Source: Falsirhodobacter flavus (lineage in GTDB: Bacteria; Pseudomonadota; Alphaproteobacteria; Rhodobacterales; Rhodobacteraceae). From it: DNA of 64,000 nucleotides. This document shows, piece after piece, positions 17,807 to 27,843 of the stretch. A program made the position numbers and the translations under genes. Numbering within the stretch: the first letter of the stretch is position 1; each line of letters begins with the position of its first letter. The DNA lies in contig JARWBI010000013.1 of the NCBI GenBank assembly GCA_029846755.1, forward strand, positions 34,436 through 98,435. The letters are read 5' to 3'. Below the pieces are notes generated by a model. That model saw only the letters and a program-made list of their open reading frames with translations. It was not told the DNA's origin and did no database searches.

Positions 17807-19405
17807 TTAGCCGATTGCCGCCGCTTTGACGTCCGCGTCGATATGCGGGACGTATTGGGCGAAGTTGTCGGCGAACATCCCCACAAGCTTCGCCGCCTGC
17901 GCGTCATAGGCCGCCGCATCCGCCCAGGTCGAACGCGGGTCGAGCAGCGAGGGCTCTACGCCCGGAACCGCGACGGGAACCTCGAAGCCGAAATTCGGGT
18001 CCTTGCGGAACTGAGCGGCGTCCAGCGTGCCATCCAGCGCAGCGGCCAGCAGCGCGCGCGTCGCCTTGATCGGCATGCGCTTGCCCGTCCCGTATGCGCC
18101 GCCGGTCCAGCCGGTGTTCACCAGCCAGCAGGACGCGCCATGCTTGGCGATCTTCTGTTGCAGCAGTTTGCCATAGACCTCGGGGCGGCGCGGCATGAAG
18201 GGTGCGCCGAAGCAGGTCGAGAAGGTCGGCTGCGGTTCGGTGACCCCACGCTCGGTCCCTGCGACCTTGGAGGTGAAGCCCGACAGGAAGTGATACATCG
18301 CCTGTGCCGGTGTCAGCTTGGCGATCGGGGGCAGAACCCCGAACGCGTCGCAGGTCAGCATGATGATGTTCTTGGGGAAACCGCCAAGCCCGGTGTCCGA
18401 CGCGTTGGAGATCGCCTCCAGCGGATAGGCGCAACGGGTGTTGGCCGTCAGGCTGTCATCCTCGAAGTCCAGTTCGAGCGTTTCGGGATCGAAGACCATG
18501 TTTTCGATCACGGTGGCGAAACGGTGGGTGGTCGCGAAGATCGCCGGCTCGGCTTCCGCCGACAGGTTGATCGTCTTGGCATAGCAGCCACCTTCGAAGT
18601 TGAAGGTGCCGCGATCCGACCAGCCATGTTCGTCGTCGCCGATCAGGACGCGCGACGGGTCCGCCGAAAGCGTGGTCTTGCCGGTGCCCGACAGGCCGAA
18701 GAACACGGCGGTGTCGACCGGGTTGCCGACCGCGTGATTGGCCGAGCAGTGCATCGGCATCACGCCTTTTCCGGGCAGAATGTAGTTCAGCAGCGTGAAC
18801 ACGGACTTCTTGTTCTCGCCCGCGTATTCGGTGTTGGCGATCAGGATCAGCTTACGATCGAAGTTCAGCGCGATGACGGTTTCAGACCGGCAGCCGTGCT
18901 TGGCGGGGTCCGCCTTGAACGAGGGGCAGTTGATGATCGTGAAATCGGGGACAAACGAATCAAGTTCCGCACGCTGGGGACGGCGCAGCAGGTGCCGGAT
19001 GAACAGCCCGTGCCATGCCATTTCCGTGACGACGCGCACGTCCAGACGGTGTGTCGCATCGGCGCCTGCATAGAGGTCCTGGACGAAATATTCCCGACCC
19101 TTCATATGCTCCAGCATGTCGTCATAGAGGCGGTCGAACGCTGCCGACTCCATGGCGGTGTTGTTTTCCCACCAGATATTGTCTTCGACGCCGGGGGTGC
19201 GGACAACATGTTTGTCCTTCGGCGAACGGCCGGTATAGACGCCGGTCGTTGTCAGAAAGGCACCGCCTTTGCCGACCTGTCCTTCGCCGCGGGCGACCGC
19301 TGCGGTCATCAATGCTGGTTCGATAAGGTTGTAATGGACCGTTCCCAGTCCTGTAATGCCCTGATCCTCCAGCTTCTGCGCCGGATTCACGCGTCCAATG
19401 GTCAT
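17807..19405 (-). CDS. pckA: Phosphoenolpyruvate carboxykinase (ATP)
   Basis: 532 residues from the ATG at 19403-19405 ([16 protein letters not shown]) with GGGAG 8 nt upstream; an upstream in-frame start at 19474 lacks a ribosome site. Converts oxaloacetate to PEP in gluconeogenesis. [10 protein letters not shown] is the N-terminal substrate loop, [18 protein letters not shown] the kinase P-loop, and IGDDEHGW the metal-binding segment. Lys and Arg residues in [16 protein letters not shown] complete the site. Divergent from chvI, as in many alphaproteobacteria where pckA neighbours the ChvG/ChvI system. Confidence 0.97.
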   Translation of the reverse strand: MTIGRVNPAQKLEDQGITGLGTVHYNLIEPALMTAAVARGEGQVGKGGAFLTTTGVYTGRSPKDKHVVRTPGVEDNIWWENNTAMESAAFDRLYDDMLEHMKGREYFVQDLYAGADATHRLDVRVVTEMAWHGLFIRHLLRRPQRAELDSFVPDFTIINCPSFKADPAKHGCRSETVIALNFDRKLILIANTEYAGENKKSVFTLLNYILPGKGVMPMHCSANHAVGNPVDTAVFFGLSGTGKTTLSADPSRVLIGDDEHGWSDRGTFNFEGGCYAKTINLSAEAEPAIFATTHRFATVIENMVFDPETLELDFEDDSLTANTRCAYPLEAISNASDTGLGGFPKNIIMLTCDAFGVLPPIAKLTPAQAMYHFLSGFTSKVAGTERGVTEPQPTFSTCFGAPFMPRRPEVYGKLLQQKIAKHGASCWLVNTGWTGGAYGTGKRMPIKATRALLAAALDGTLDAAQFRKDPNFGFEVPVAVPGVEPSLLDPRSTWADAAAYDAQAAKLVGMFADNFAQYVPHIDADVKAAAIG

Positions 19406-19553
19406 CTGCAAGCTCCCGATGCCGCCGATCGCGACATTTCCAACCGAAGTTCGGTATCCGGGCCGATGGGACACCGGTCACACCCCGTTAAGGCTTGTGA
19501 CATCTTTCCTATAACATGTGGATTTGGCTTGGGAACAGAGTGCAATCAGGACG

Positions 19554-19585
19554 TTAGCGCAACCATTTCAGCTTTAGCGCAACCA
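19554..19585. repeat. Two direct repeats between pckA and chvI (possible operator)
   Basis: The 12-mer TTAGCGCAACCA occurs at 19554-19565 and again at 19574-19585, exactly 20 bp apart, about two helical turns. Each is close to the palindrome GTTAGCGCTAAC with one base missing. LacI-family regulators of central carbon metabolism in Rhodobacterales bind GCGC-centred palindromes, so an operator for pckA or chvI is a reasonable inference, but unproven. The remainder of the 338-bp intergenic region holds no gene that I can see; a TATAAC at 19510-19515 is a possible -10 element. Confidence 0.45.
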
Positions 19586-19743
19586 TGGCAGAACGCTGCC
19601 TGAATTAGGCGAATCTTTGTCTTTTCCAAGCGTGATGGAGATTGAGCCGTCAGCGTGATTCGCAGTTTGCAGTTGATTTGAAGAGTGGATACAGGATGAT
19701 GTTCGACACTCCGGCACGGCCGGGAAGCAGCAGAAAGCATTTC

Positions 19744-20442
19744 ATGTCACGGATCGCCCTTGTGGACGATGACCGAAACATCCTCACCTCCGTCGCCATG
19801 ACATTAGAAGCGGAAGGGTTCGAGGTGGAAACCTACGCCGATGGCCAGTCCGCGCTTGAAGCCTTTGCCAAGCGCCTGCCGGACCTGGCCGTCCTGGACA
19901 TCAAGATGCCCCGGATGGACGGGATGGACCTGCTTCAGCGGTTGCGGATGCGCACCTCGATGCCCGTGATCTTCCTGACGTCGAAGGATGACGAGATCGA
20001 CGAGATCCTCGGTCTTCGTATGGGCGCCGACGATTACGTCAAGAAGCCGTTCTCGCAGCGGCTGCTGGTCGAACGCATCCGCGTGATCCTGCGGCGCGAA
20101 GCAGTCACGGCGGGCGAAAGCACCCCGGCGGAAGACGGGCAACTGATCGAACGGGGGCATCTGCGCATGGATAGCCTGCGCCATGCGGTCAACTGGAAGG
20201 GGCAGGACGTGTCGCTGACGGTGACCGAATTCCTGCTGCTTCAGGCGCTGGCCCAGCGCCCCGGATTCGTCAAAAGCCGCGATCAGCTGATGGATGTGGC
20301 CTATGACGATCAGGTCTATGTCGACGACCGCACGATCGACAGCCACATCAAGCGCCTGCGCAAGAAGATGCGGACGGCGGACCCGGAATTCTCGGCGATC
20401 GAGACGCTTTACGGCATCGGTTACCGATACAACGAAGAATAG
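19744..20442 (+). CDS. chvI: Response regulator ChvI (OmpR family)
   Basis: 232 residues from the ATG at 19744 ([14 protein letters not shown]); in-frame ATGs at 19696/19699 would add 15-16 residues and no start has a strong Shine-Dalgarno sequence. The receiver domain has Asp9-Asp10 and phospho-acceptor Asp52 ([12 protein letters not shown]), Thr in FLTSKDD, and Lys in VKKPF. The C-terminal winged helix binds DNA ([16 protein letters not shown]). ChvI controls envelope, acid and carbon responses in alphaproteobacteria. The cognate kinase gene follows after 3 bases. Confidence 0.93.
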   Translation: MSRIALVDDDRNILTSVAMTLEAEGFEVETYADGQSALEAFAKRLPDLAVLDIKMPRMDGMDLLQRLRMRTSMPVIFLTSKDDEIDEILGLRMGADDYVKKPFSQRLLVERIRVILRREAVTAGESTPAEDGQLIERGHLRMDSLRHAVNWKGQDVSLTVTEFLLLQALAQRPGFVKSRDQLMDVAYDDQVYVDDRTIDSHIKRLRKKMRTADPEFSAIETLYGIGYRYNEE

Positions 20443-20445
20443 CCC

Positions 20446-21870
20446 ATGGCTCCCTCGCTTCACGATGCAGCCCTGCGCGGGCCTTTGCCCGGACGTCGCG
20501 AGGAAGCAAGAAGGCACCGCTGGCTGGTGCTGGGCCGATCGCCGCTGGCACGGCGGATCATCTTCTTCAACCTTGCGTCGCTTGGTGTCATGCTGATTGC
20601 GGCACTGCTGCTGTCGCCGGTGCGCGGCGCGCTGGTCGAACAGCGCAGCCGCTCGCTTGCGACCGAGGCGCGGATCCTGTCGGCCTATCTGCAAACCGGA
20701 ACGGTGGCGGATGCGCTGGATCTGGTGGAGCCGGGGCTGGCCGTGACCATCACCTCGCGCGAGGGCAAGCTGCTGGCGCGGCGCGAAAGCGAGGCGCCGG
20801 CGCGGTCGTGGCTGGGCTGGCGTCCGGGCGGAGATCCGGGCTGGATCAGGCAGGTCGCGGAGGTTCCGGGGGGCGGCCTGGTGGAACTGCGCCTGCCGCT
20901 GGCCGAGATCGACGCGTTGGTGGCGCAGGATCGCGAGCGGCTGTTGCAGATATTCCTCGCCGCGTTCCTTCTGTCGGTCGGGCTGAGCCTGACGCTCGCC
21001 TCGATGATTGCGCGGCCGCTGACGGATCTGGCCGATGCCGCGGAATCGGGGCGCGAAACGGCGCCGCCGCGGATGGCCGCGCGGTTCTCCATCCCCGACC
21101 TTGCCGCCCGCCCTGACGAGATCGGGCGGCTTTCGTCGGCCATGCGGGGGATGGTCTCGGCGCTTTACGACCGGATCGACGCGAACGAACAATTCGCCGC
21201 CGATGTCGCGCATGAGATCAAGAACCCGCTCGCCTCGCTGCGGTCGGCCATCGACACGCTACGGATCGTGCGCGAGGATCAGCGCGAGACGCTGCTGGAG
21301 ATCATCGACCACGACGTGCAGCGGCTGGACCGGCTGGTTACCGACATTTCCAACGCATCCCGGCTCGATTCGGAACTGGTGAAGGAGGAGGAGGAAGAGT
21401 TCGACCTCGTGAAGACGCTTCGCCGTCTTGCCGACCACATGGGGCGTCAGGCCGAAGGGTCGGGCGTGCGATTCGTGTCCGACCTGCCATCGGCGCCCAT
21501 CGTCATCAGCGGGCTGGAGGCGCGGCTTGCGCAGGTCTTCGTCAACCTCATCTCGAACGCCATCTCATTTTCCGAACCGGGGGATTCGGTCCGTCTCTGG
21601 GCACGCAAGCGCGACAACCGCGTGCTGGTCGTGGTCGAAGATACCGGGCCGGGCATTCCCGACACGGCGCTGGCCCGCATCTTCAAACGCTTCTATTCCG
21701 AACGTCCAGCGGGGCAGTTCGGCAACCATTCCGGGCTTGGCCTCGCGATTTCCAAGCAGATCGTCGAGGCGCATGGCGGCGTCATCTGGGCCGAGAATAT
21801 CCGACCGACCGAGGCCGACCCCGGATCGGATCCGATGGGCGCGCGCTTCGTCGTGGGCCTGCCGGTATGA
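20446..21870 (+). CDS. chvG: Sensor histidine kinase ChvG
   Basis: 474 residues. Two transmembrane helices (about 38-58 and 168-188) enclose a ~110-residue periplasmic sensor region. A HAMP linker follows (IARPLTDLADAAE). The phospho-acceptor is His256 in DVAHEIKNPLASL. The catalytic domain has NLISNAISF (N box), VEDTGPGIP (G1) and HSGLGLAISKQ (G2). It phosphorylates ChvI. Its stop overlaps the ATG of the HPr kinase gene (ATGA), so translation of the two systems is coupled. Confidence 0.93.
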   Translation: MAPSLHDAALRGPLPGRREEARRHRWLVLGRSPLARRIIFFNLASLGVMLIAALLLSPVRGALVEQRSRSLATEARILSAYLQTGTVADALDLVEPGLAVTITSREGKLLARRESEAPARSWLGWRPGGDPGWIRQVAEVPGGGLVELRLPLAEIDALVAQDRERLLQIFLAAFLLSVGLSLTLASMIARPLTDLADAAESGRETAPPRMAARFSIPDLAARPDEIGRLSSAMRGMVSALYDRIDANEQFAADVAHEIKNPLASLRSAIDTLRIVREDQRETLLEIIDHDVQRLDRLVTDISNASRLDSELVKEEEEEFDLVKTLRRLADHMGRQAEGSGVRFVSDLPSAPIVISGLEARLAQVFVNLISNAISFSEPGDSVRLWARKRDNRVLVVVEDTGPGIPDTALARIFKRFYSERPAGQFGNHSGLGLAISKQIVEAHGGVIWAENIRPTEADPGSDPMGARFVVGLPV

Positions 21871-22274
21871 TCGTCCACGGCACGGCGGTCGCCCTCTCGG
21901 GGCGCGGCGTGCTGATGACCGGGCCATCCGGTTCGGGAAAATCCGCGCTGGCCTTGCAACTTATGGCGTTCGGCGCGCAACTTGTCGCCGATGACAGGGT
22001 GATGATCCTGCGTGAGGGCGAGACGCTGATCGCCAGCGCGCCGGATGCGATCCGGGGGCTGATCGAGGCGCGCGGCGTCGGCATCCTGAACGCGGACCCC
22101 TGCACCGCAAGGCTGGTTCTGGCCGTGGACCTGTCGCAAACCGAAGACAGTCGTCTGCCGCCGATGCGTCACAGCTTCGTGCATGGCTTGCCCTTGCCCC
22201 TTGTGCTGGGGCAGGATGCACCACACCTTCCCGCCGCGATCCTGCAATACCTGAAAGCCGGACGACACAGTTGA
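21867..22274 (+). CDS. hprK: HPr kinase/phosphorylase, short alphaproteobacterial form
   Basis: 135 residues, corresponding only to the C-terminal kinase domain of the ~310-residue Firmicutes enzyme. [20 protein letters not shown] leads into the P-loop [10 protein letters not shown] (from residue 19), and the capsular segment [11 protein letters not shown] follows. [10 protein letters not shown] corresponds to the HPrK signature region. It phosphorylates the regulatory serine of HPr. The small form is normal for alphaproteobacteria. Start overlaps chvG (ATGA); its stop overlaps the TTG of rapZ (TTGA). Confidence 0.9.
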   Translation: MIVHGTAVALSGRGVLMTGPSGSGKSALALQLMAFGAQLVADDRVMILREGETLIASAPDAIRGLIEARGVGILNADPCTARLVLAVDLSQTEDSRLPPMRHSFVHGLPLPLVLGQDAPHLPAAILQYLKAGRHS

Positions 22275-23167
22275 ACGATCAAATGCCAACCGAAGGGCAC
22301 GAGCTTGTGCTTGTCACCGGGCCTTCGGGGGCAGGTCGATCTACTGCGATCAACGCGCTGGAGGATTTGGGATACGAGGTGATCGACAACCTGCCGCTCA
22401 GCCTCGTGCCGCGTCTGATCGACGGCCCGCCCGTGGGGCCGATCGCGCTGGGCCTGGATATCCGCAACCGCGATTTCAACGCGACCGCGCTGATCGAACT
22501 GATCGACCGGCTGACGCGCAATCCGGCCGTGTCGCTGGAGGTGCTTTACGTCGACTGCGGGGTGGAGGAGCTGTCGCGCCGCTATAATCAGACCCGCCGC
22601 CGCCACCCGCTTGCCGCCACCCCGACCGAGGGAATCGCGCGCGAGATCGACCTGCTGGCCCCCGTCCGCGTGCGGGCCGACAACCTGATCGACACGACGG
22701 AAATGTCGCCCCACGACCTGAAGGCCGAGATTGGACGCTGGTATGACCGGGGCAGCCATGCCCGGATGTCGGTTTCGATCCAGTCCTTTTCCTATAAGCG
22801 CGGCGTTCCGCGCGGGGTGGACATGATCTTCGACTGCCGCTTTCTGAACAATCCGCACTGGATTCCGGCGCTGCGCGAACAGGATGGTCGCGATGCTGCG
22901 GTTGCGGAATATATTGCAGCGGATGAAAGGTTTGCGCCCTTTTTCGCCAAGGTGCGCGACCTTGTCCTGTTCCTGCTTCCGGCCCAGTTGGATGAGGGAA
23001 AAGCCCATCTGACCATAGGCTTCGGATGCACGGGTGGACAGCACAGATCGGTCGCACTTGCAGAAATGTTGGGCAATGTGCTTGCGCAGCAAGGCTGGCC
23101 AGTGTCAAAACGACATCGTGAACTTGAACGCAGGGCGGCCCCCCAGCCCCCAACGCAATCGGGATGA
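22271..23167 (+). CDS. rapZ: RNase adapter RapZ (P-loop protein; TTG start likely)
   Basis: 298 residues from a TTG at 22271 overlapping the hprK stop (TTGA); an ATG 12 nt downstream (22283) is the alternative. The nucleotide-binding loop reads [11 protein letters not shown], with Arg in place of the usual Lys, as in many alphaproteobacterial members. The C-terminal domain has [19 protein letters not shown], the conserved RapZ signature with a Cys and His. In E. coli RapZ guides RNase E to a small RNA; the role in this lineage is less defined, but the gene always sits with PTS components. Confidence 0.92.
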   Translation: MNDQMPTEGHELVLVTGPSGAGRSTAINALEDLGYEVIDNLPLSLVPRLIDGPPVGPIALGLDIRNRDFNATALIELIDRLTRNPAVSLEVLYVDCGVEELSRRYNQTRRRHPLAATPTEGIAREIDLLAPVRVRADNLIDTTEMSPHDLKAEIGRWYDRGSHARMSVSIQSFSYKRGVPRGVDMIFDCRFLNNPHWIPALREQDGRDAAVAEYIAADERFAPFFAKVRDLVLFLLPAQLDEGKAHLTIGFGCTGGQHRSVALAEMLGNVLAQQGWPVSKRHRELERRAAPQPPTQSG

Positions 23168-23171
23168 AGGC

Positions 23172-23567
23172 TTGATCGGGATCGTGATCGTGGCGCATGG
23201 CGGGCTGGCGCGGGAGTATCTCTCCGCGGTCGAACATGTCGTCGGCAAGCAGGAGGCGATGGCCGCCATCGCGATCGAGGACGATCATGACCGTATCGCC
23301 AAACAGGCCGAGATCAGCGCCGCCGCCCATGCCGTCGATCGCGGGCAGGGCGTGGTTGTCGTGACCGACATGTTCGGCGGATCGCCCTCCAACCTCTCGC
23401 TGCCAGCCTGTATCGGCCGCGATCGGCGCATCGTCTATGGCGCGAATCTGCCCATGCTCATCAAGCTGGCGAAATCGCGCGACCTTCCGGTGCCCGACGC
23501 GGTGGCGCTGGCGCTGGACGCGGGGCGCAAATACATCAACAGCCTCGACCTCGGGGGCGGGAATTGA
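23172..23567 (+). CDS. PTS EIIA component, mannose-family type (TTG start)
   Basis: 131 residues from a TTG at 23172, giving LIGIVIVAHGGLAREYL; AAGG lies just upstream. His9 in VAHGG is the phosphorylation site. TDMFGGSPSNLSL is the conserved EIIA-Man loop. No EIIB, EIIC or EIID gene is adjacent, so this is a regulatory rather than transport phosphotransferase. It accepts phosphate from HPr, encoded by the next gene. Four bases separate it from rapZ. Confidence 0.9.
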   Translation: MIGIVIVAHGGLAREYLSAVEHVVGKQEAMAAIAIEDDHDRIAKQAEISAAAHAVDRGQGVVVVTDMFGGSPSNLSLPACIGRDRRIVYGANLPMLIKLAKSRDLPVPDAVALALDAGRKYINSLDLGGGN

Positions 23568-23830
23568 AGCGTACGCTGCGGATCGTGAACGAAAAGGGGC
23601 TGCATGCGCGCGCCTCGGCCAAGTTCGTCGAGGTGGTCGAGGGCTTCGACGCCGATGTGAACGTCCGCAAGGACGGGATGGAAGTGTCGGGCGATTCGAT
23701 CATGGGCCTTCTGATGCTGGCCGGATCGCGCGGCACCAGCATCGAGATCGAGACCAGCGGCCAGCAGGCCGCCGCGCTGGCCGACGCGCTGGAAGCACTG
23801 GTCGCGGACCGCTTCGGCGAGGACTTCTAG
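23564..23830 (+). CDS. ptsH: Phosphocarrier protein HPr (TTG start)
   Basis: 88 residues. A TTG at 23564 overlaps the EIIA stop (TTGA). The active His15 is in [12 protein letters not shown]. The serine phosphorylated by HPr kinase lies in [13 protein letters not shown]. The length and fold pattern fit HPr. With HprK, EIIA and RapZ it forms the PTS-Ntr-like regulatory set; enzyme I is not in the window. Its TAG stop shares the palindrome CTAG with the stop of the convergent dehydrogenase gene. Confidence 0.95.
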   Translation: MKRTLRIVNEKGLHARASAKFVEVVEGFDADVNVRKDGMEVSGDSIMGLLMLAGSRGTSIEIETSGQQAAALADALEALVADRFGEDF

Positions 23831-24702
23831 CGCGAGGGCACCGGCGCCTCGCCGCGATAATCGTAGAAGCCGCGCTTGGTCTTGCGGCCCAGCCAGCCCG
23901 CCTCGACATATTTGACCAGAAGCGGGCAGGGGCGGTATTTCGTGTCGCCAAGGCCATCGTTCAACACGTTCATGATCGCAAGACAGGTATCGAGTCCGAT
24001 GAAATCGGCCAGCTCCAGCGGTCCCATCGGATGGTTCGCGCCCAGACGCATCGATTCGTCAATGGCCGCGACCGTGCCCACACCCTCGTACAGCGCATAC
24101 ACAGCTTCGTTTATCATCGGGATCAGGATGCGGTTCACGATGAAGGCCGGGTAATCCGCCGCGCTGGCCGCGGTCTTGCCCAGCGATTCGACGACGTGGC
24201 GCAGCGTGTCGAACGTGTCGTCATCCGTCGCGATGCCCCGGATCAGTTCAACCAGTTGCATCACCGGAACCGGGTTCATGAAGTGGAAGCCCATGAACTT
24301 CTCGGGCCGGTCGGTGCGTGCCGCCAAACGCGTGATGGAAATGGACGAGGTGTTGGAGGTCAGGATGGTCTGCGGCGCCAGATGCGGGACCAGCTGTTCA
24401 AAGATCGCGGCCTTCACGTCCTCGCGCTCGGTCGCGGCCTCGATCACCAGATCGACGCTGCCCAGATCGGCAAGCGTCGTGGTCGTGCGAATGCGTGCCA
24501 GCGCCGCCGCCTTGTCCTCGGGTGCGATCTTCTCTTTGGCCACCTGACGGTCGAGGTTGCGTTCGATCCCGGCCAGTGCCGCATCCAGCGCATCGCCGCT
24601 GATATCGGTGATCGTCACCTCATAGCCCGCCAGCGCGAAAACATGGGCAATGCCGCTGCCCATCTGCCCGGCGCCGACGATCCCGACAGTGCTTATCTTC
24701 AT
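23827..24702 (-). CDS. 3-hydroxybutyryl-CoA dehydrogenase
   Basis: 291 residues from the ATG at 24700-24702 ([15 protein letters not shown]); an upstream in-frame stretch to 24840 has no homology. NAD-binding loop [20 protein letters not shown]; catalytic His in [18 protein letters not shown]; Asn in [24 protein letters not shown] at the C-terminus. Interconverts acetoacetyl-CoA and 3-hydroxybutyryl-CoA in fatty-acid or polyhydroxyalkanoate metabolism. etfA and etfB downstream of it on the same strand fit acyl-CoA oxidation, although the DUF6473 gene lies between them on the other strand. Confidence 0.95.
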   Translation of the reverse strand: MKISTVGIVGAGQMGSGIAHVFALAGYEVTITDISGDALDAALAGIERNLDRQVAKEKIAPEDKAAALARIRTTTTLADLGSVDLVIEAATEREDVKAAIFEQLVPHLAPQTILTSNTSSISITRLAARTDRPEKFMGFHFMNPVPVMQLVELIRGIATDDDTFDTLRHVVESLGKTAASAADYPAFIVNRILIPMINEAVYALYEGVGTVAAIDESMRLGANHPMGPLELADFIGLDTCLAIMNVLNDGLGDTKYRPCPLLVKYVEAGWLGRKTKRGFYDYRGEAPVPSR

Positions 24703-24849
24703 CGCGCGCCCTCTCATGCTGCGGGTGCGAAGGTAGCGCAGAAGGGTGCAACCGCCAAGGAATTGCGCGGCATTTGCCGCGAATTGCAACCTTAGCCTTT
24801 CTTCAATGCCCTTGCGCCCAAGATTCGGGAAAACGGCCATGGAACGTCG

Positions 24850-25515
24850 ATGAACCAGCTTGCACCCTTCGACAGCCTAGGCCTCAGTGAAGGGCCGTCC
24901 CGCCCGTCGGGGCGCTTTCATGCAGTGCTTGGCGGAACGCATACCCTGGGCCGCGATGTCGCCTTGCCCTTTCCCGATCTGCTTGCGCAGATGTCGGGCA
25001 GTCCGGTGCTCAATCTCGGTAGCGCCCAGGCGGGGGTGGATGCGCTGCTGGACGACGCGGTCCTGCGCTTTGCCGCAGAGGCGGAGACGGTCATTCTGGA
25101 ACTGCCGCCGCTTCGCAACATGTCGAATGCGTTCTATCTGGTGCATCCGCGGCGCAACGACCGTTTCGTCGCGCCGACGCCGCTGCTTACCGCGCTCTTT
25201 CCCGAGGTGGATTTCACCGACATCCACTTCACACGCCATCTGGTCCAAACCCTCGCCGCCACATGTGAGGAGCGTTTCGGCGAAGTCGCATCCGCCCTTC
25301 GTCGCATGTGGCGCGAGCGAATGCAGGAAGGGATCGACCAATTGCCCCGCGCGGTCTTGCTGGATCTGGACGAGGGGGCAGATATGGATCTGGCCGGGTT
25401 TGGCCGACCGCTGGTCAGGCTGCCGCCCCCAGACTCGGACAGCGCCCATGCCGATATCGCACGGGCGCTGCTGCCTTATCTCATACCTTGCCGGTCAGTT
25501 CCGGCACCAATGTGA
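24850..25515 (+). CDS. DUF6473-type hypothetical protein
   Basis: 221 residues, beginning [44 protein letters not shown] and the segment [14 protein letters not shown] are typical of DUF6473, a Rhodobacterales family of unknown function; its GG-x-x-T-x-G and LG-x-x-N/Q-A-G elements vaguely resemble SGNH-hydrolase blocks, without a clear catalytic triad. The last 35 bp overlap the 3' end of etfA on the opposite strand, so the last ~11 residues are encoded antisense to EtfA. Confidence 0.8.
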   Translation: MNQLAPFDSLGLSEGPSRPSGRFHAVLGGTHTLGRDVALPFPDLLAQMSGSPVLNLGSAQAGVDALLDDAVLRFAAEAETVILELPPLRNMSNAFYLVHPRRNDRFVAPTPLLTALFPEVDFTDIHFTRHLVQTLAATCEERFGEVASALRRMWRERMQEGIDQLPRAVLLDLDEGADMDLAGFGRPLVRLPPPDSDSAHADIARALLPYLIPCRSVPAPM

Positions 25516-26407
25516 ACAGGTCCCCGACCAGCCCGTAATCTGCGACCTGGAAGATGGGGGCGTCTTCGTCCTTGTTGATGGCGACGATGACGCGGCTGTC
25601 CTTCATGCCGGCGAGGTGCTGGATCGCGCCCGAGATGCCGACCGCGACATAAAGCTTCGGCGCGACGACCTTGCCGGTCTGCCCGACCTGCCAGTCGTTG
25701 GGGGCATAGCCTGCGTCGACCGCTGCGCGGGACGCGCCCACGGCTGCGCCCAGCTTGTCGGCCAGCGCCTCGACGATGGCGAAGTTCTCCTCCGACCCGA
25801 TGCCGCGCCCGCCCGAGACCACGATCCCGGCCGAGGTCAGCTCGGGCCGGTCCGAGGCCGCGACCTTGTCCTCGACCCAGGACGACAGGCCCGGATCGGC
25901 CACCGCCGCCACGGTTTCCACCGGGGCGCTGCCGCCGGTGCCTGCCGCCTCGAAGGCGGTGGTCCGCACCGTCAGCACTTTCTTCGCATCCGCCGACCGC
26001 ACCGTCTGGATCGCGTTGCCAGCATAGACCGGGCGTTCGAATGTGTCCGCATCGACGATCCCCGACACGTCCGAGATCACCATCACGTCCAGCAGTGCAG
26101 CCACGCGCGGCATCACATTCTTTGCGTCCGTAGTCGCGGGGGCGACGATATGCGAATACTCCCCCGCCAGCCCCACGATCAGCGCCGCCGTGGGCTCGGC
26201 CAGACGGTGGCCCAGCGTCGCATCCTCGGCCACCAGCACGCGCGCGACGCCCGCGATCTTCGCCGCCTCGGCTCCCGCCGCCGACGCATGCGCCCCGGCG
26301 CACAGCACCGTCACATCGCCCAGACGCGCCGCCGCCGTCACCGCCTTGGCCGTGGCGTCCAGCATCAGCTCGCCGCCCGTGACCTCTCCCAGAACCAGAA
26401 CAGCCAT
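25481..26407 (-). CDS. etfA: Electron transfer flavoprotein alpha subunit
   Basis: 308 residues, cytoplasmic flavoprotein that carries electrons from acyl-CoA and other dehydrogenases to ETF:quinone oxidoreductase. The N-terminal domain starts [20 protein letters not shown]. The FAD-binding C-terminal half includes [39 protein letters not shown], and [20 protein letters not shown]. The start ATG overlaps the etfB stop (ATGA). Note the convergent 35-bp overlap with the DUF6473 gene. Confidence 0.97.
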   Translation of the reverse strand: MAVLVLGEVTGGELMLDATAKAVTAAARLGDVTVLCAGAHASAAGAEAAKIAGVARVLVAEDATLGHRLAEPTAALIVGLAGEYSHIVAPATTDAKNVMPRVAALLDVMVISDVSGIVDADTFERPVYAGNAIQTVRSADAKKVLTVRTTAFEAAGTGGSAPVETVAAVADPGLSSWVEDKVAASDRPELTSAGIVVSGGRGIGSEENFAIVEALADKLGAAVGASRAAVDAGYAPNDWQVGQTGKVVAPKLYVAVGISGAIQHLAGMKDSRVIVAINKDEDAPIFQVADYGLVGDLFTLVPELTGKV

Positions 26408-27165
26408 CAGAGCACCCCCGCCTCTTTCAGTTTCGACACCAGCTCGTCAACCGAGCCGACCTTGATCCCGGCACCGCGCGCCGCAGGTTCGACCGTCTTG
26501 ACCACGGTGAGGCGCGGGGTCACGTCCACGCCGTAATCGGCGGGGGTCTTTTCCTCCAGCGGCTTCTTCTTGGCCTTCATGATGTTGGGCAGCGAGGCAT
26601 AGCGCGGCTCGTTCAGGCGCAGATCCACCGTCACGATGGTCGGCATCTTGACGCGGATGGTCTGCATGCCGCCATCGACCTCGCGCGTGACCAGCGCGGC
26701 CTCACCCTCGATCTCCAGCTTCGAGGCGAAGGTCGCCTGGCTCCAGCCCAGAAGGGCCGACAGCATCTGCCCCGTCGCGTTCATGTCATTGTCGATCGCC
26801 TGCTTGCCCGCGATCACCAGCCCCGGCTGTTCGTCCTTGACCACCGCCGCCAGCAGCTTCGCCACGGCCAGCGGCTCGATGTCGGTGGACGTGTCGGCCG
26901 CCGCCTCGATCAGGATCGCGCGGTCCGCGCCCATTGCCATGGCCGTGCGCAGCGTCTCGGACGCCTGCTTCACGCCGATGCTGACCACGACGACTTCAGA
27001 AGCGACACCCTTCTCCTTCAGCCGGATCGCTTCCTCGACTGCGATCTCGTCGAACGGGTTCATCGACATCTTCACGTTCGCAAGATCGACGCCAGACCCG
27101 TCCGCCTTAACCCGCACCTTCACGTTGTAGTCGATCACACGCTTGATCGGGACCAAGATCTTCAT
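26407..27165 (-). CDS. etfB: Electron transfer flavoprotein beta subunit
   Basis: 252 residues from the ATG at 27163-27165 ([19 protein letters not shown]), with AGGAG 8 nt upstream. [22 protein letters not shown] and the [20 protein letters not shown] signature identify EtfB, which binds AMP and forms the heterodimer with EtfA. The first gene of the etfBA operon; its stop overlaps the etfA start. Confidence 0.97.
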   Translation of the reverse strand: MKILVPIKRVIDYNVKVRVKADGSGVDLANVKMSMNPFDEIAVEEAIRLKEKGVASEVVVVSIGVKQASETLRTAMAMGADRAILIEAAADTSTDIEPLAVAKLLAAVVKDEQPGLVIAGKQAIDNDMNATGQMLSALLGWSQATFASKLEIEGEAALVTREVDGGMQTIRVKMPTIVTVDLRLNEPRYASLPNIMKAKKKPLEEKTPADYGVDVTPRLTVVKTVEPAARGAGIKVGSVDELVSKLKEAGVL

Positions 27166-27282
27166 CAAAACTCTCCTTGTCGTGCCCCGTTCCTGCGGGC
27201 TCATTCGGCGATCCGTTATTGTAGATAGCGGGCGGCAAACTGGCGAAACAGACCAAATGCGACGCTATCTGCAAACGTGGCG

Positions 27283-27843
27283 TCAGTCACCCCGCGTCAG
27301 GCCCGGCACCCATAGAACGTCGCGGTCATTCGCGGCGCGGCTGGCGACGAAAAACCAGTCCGACAGCCGGTTGAGGTAGCGGACGGCCTCGGGATTGGCG
27401 TCTTCGACCAGCGTGGTAAGACGTTCGGCCCGCCGGCACACGGTGCGGCACAGATGCAGGTTCGCCGCCAGAGCCGAGCCGCCGGGAAGCACGAAGCTGC
27501 GCAGCGGCGACAGGTTCGCGTTCATCGCGTCGATCTCGGTCTCCAGCCGATCGGTCTGGACCGGGATGATGCGCAGCGGCGGGTAGGGCGCTTCGGCATC
27601 GCGCTCCATTCCGGGGCGGCAGAGGTCGGCGCCAAGATCGAACAGGTCGTTCTGGATGCGGGCCAGTGCCGCATCCATATCGCCCAACGCATGCAGCCGT
27701 GCCATCCCGACCGCCGCGTTGGTTTCGTCCACCGTGCCATAGGCTTCGACGCGCGGGTCGGTCTTGGCCACGCGGGTGCCGTCGCCCAGCGCGGTCGTGC
27801 CGTCATCGCCGGTGCGGGTATAGATTTTCGACAGGACCACCAT
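27283..27843 (-). CDS. Cob(I)alamin adenosyltransferase, PduO type
   Basis: 186 residues from the ATG at 27841-27843 (MVVLSKIYTRTGDDGTTALG). TRTGDDG binds ATP phosphate, and VEAYGTVDETNA, CRRAERL and YLNRLSDWFFVASR are the other family blocks. Makes adenosylcobalamin from cob(I)alamin and ATP, needed for enzymes such as methylmalonyl-CoA mutase. The start overlaps the stop of the HIG1-like gene by ATGA. Confidence 0.93.
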   Translation of the reverse strand: MVVLSKIYTRTGDDGTTALGDGTRVAKTDPRVEAYGTVDETNAAVGMARLHALGDMDAALARIQNDLFDLGADLCRPGMERDAEAPYPPLRIIPVQTDRLETEIDAMNANLSPLRSFVLPGGSALAANLHLCRTVCRRAERLTTLVEDANPEAVRYLNRLSDWFFVASRAANDRDVLWVPGLTRGD

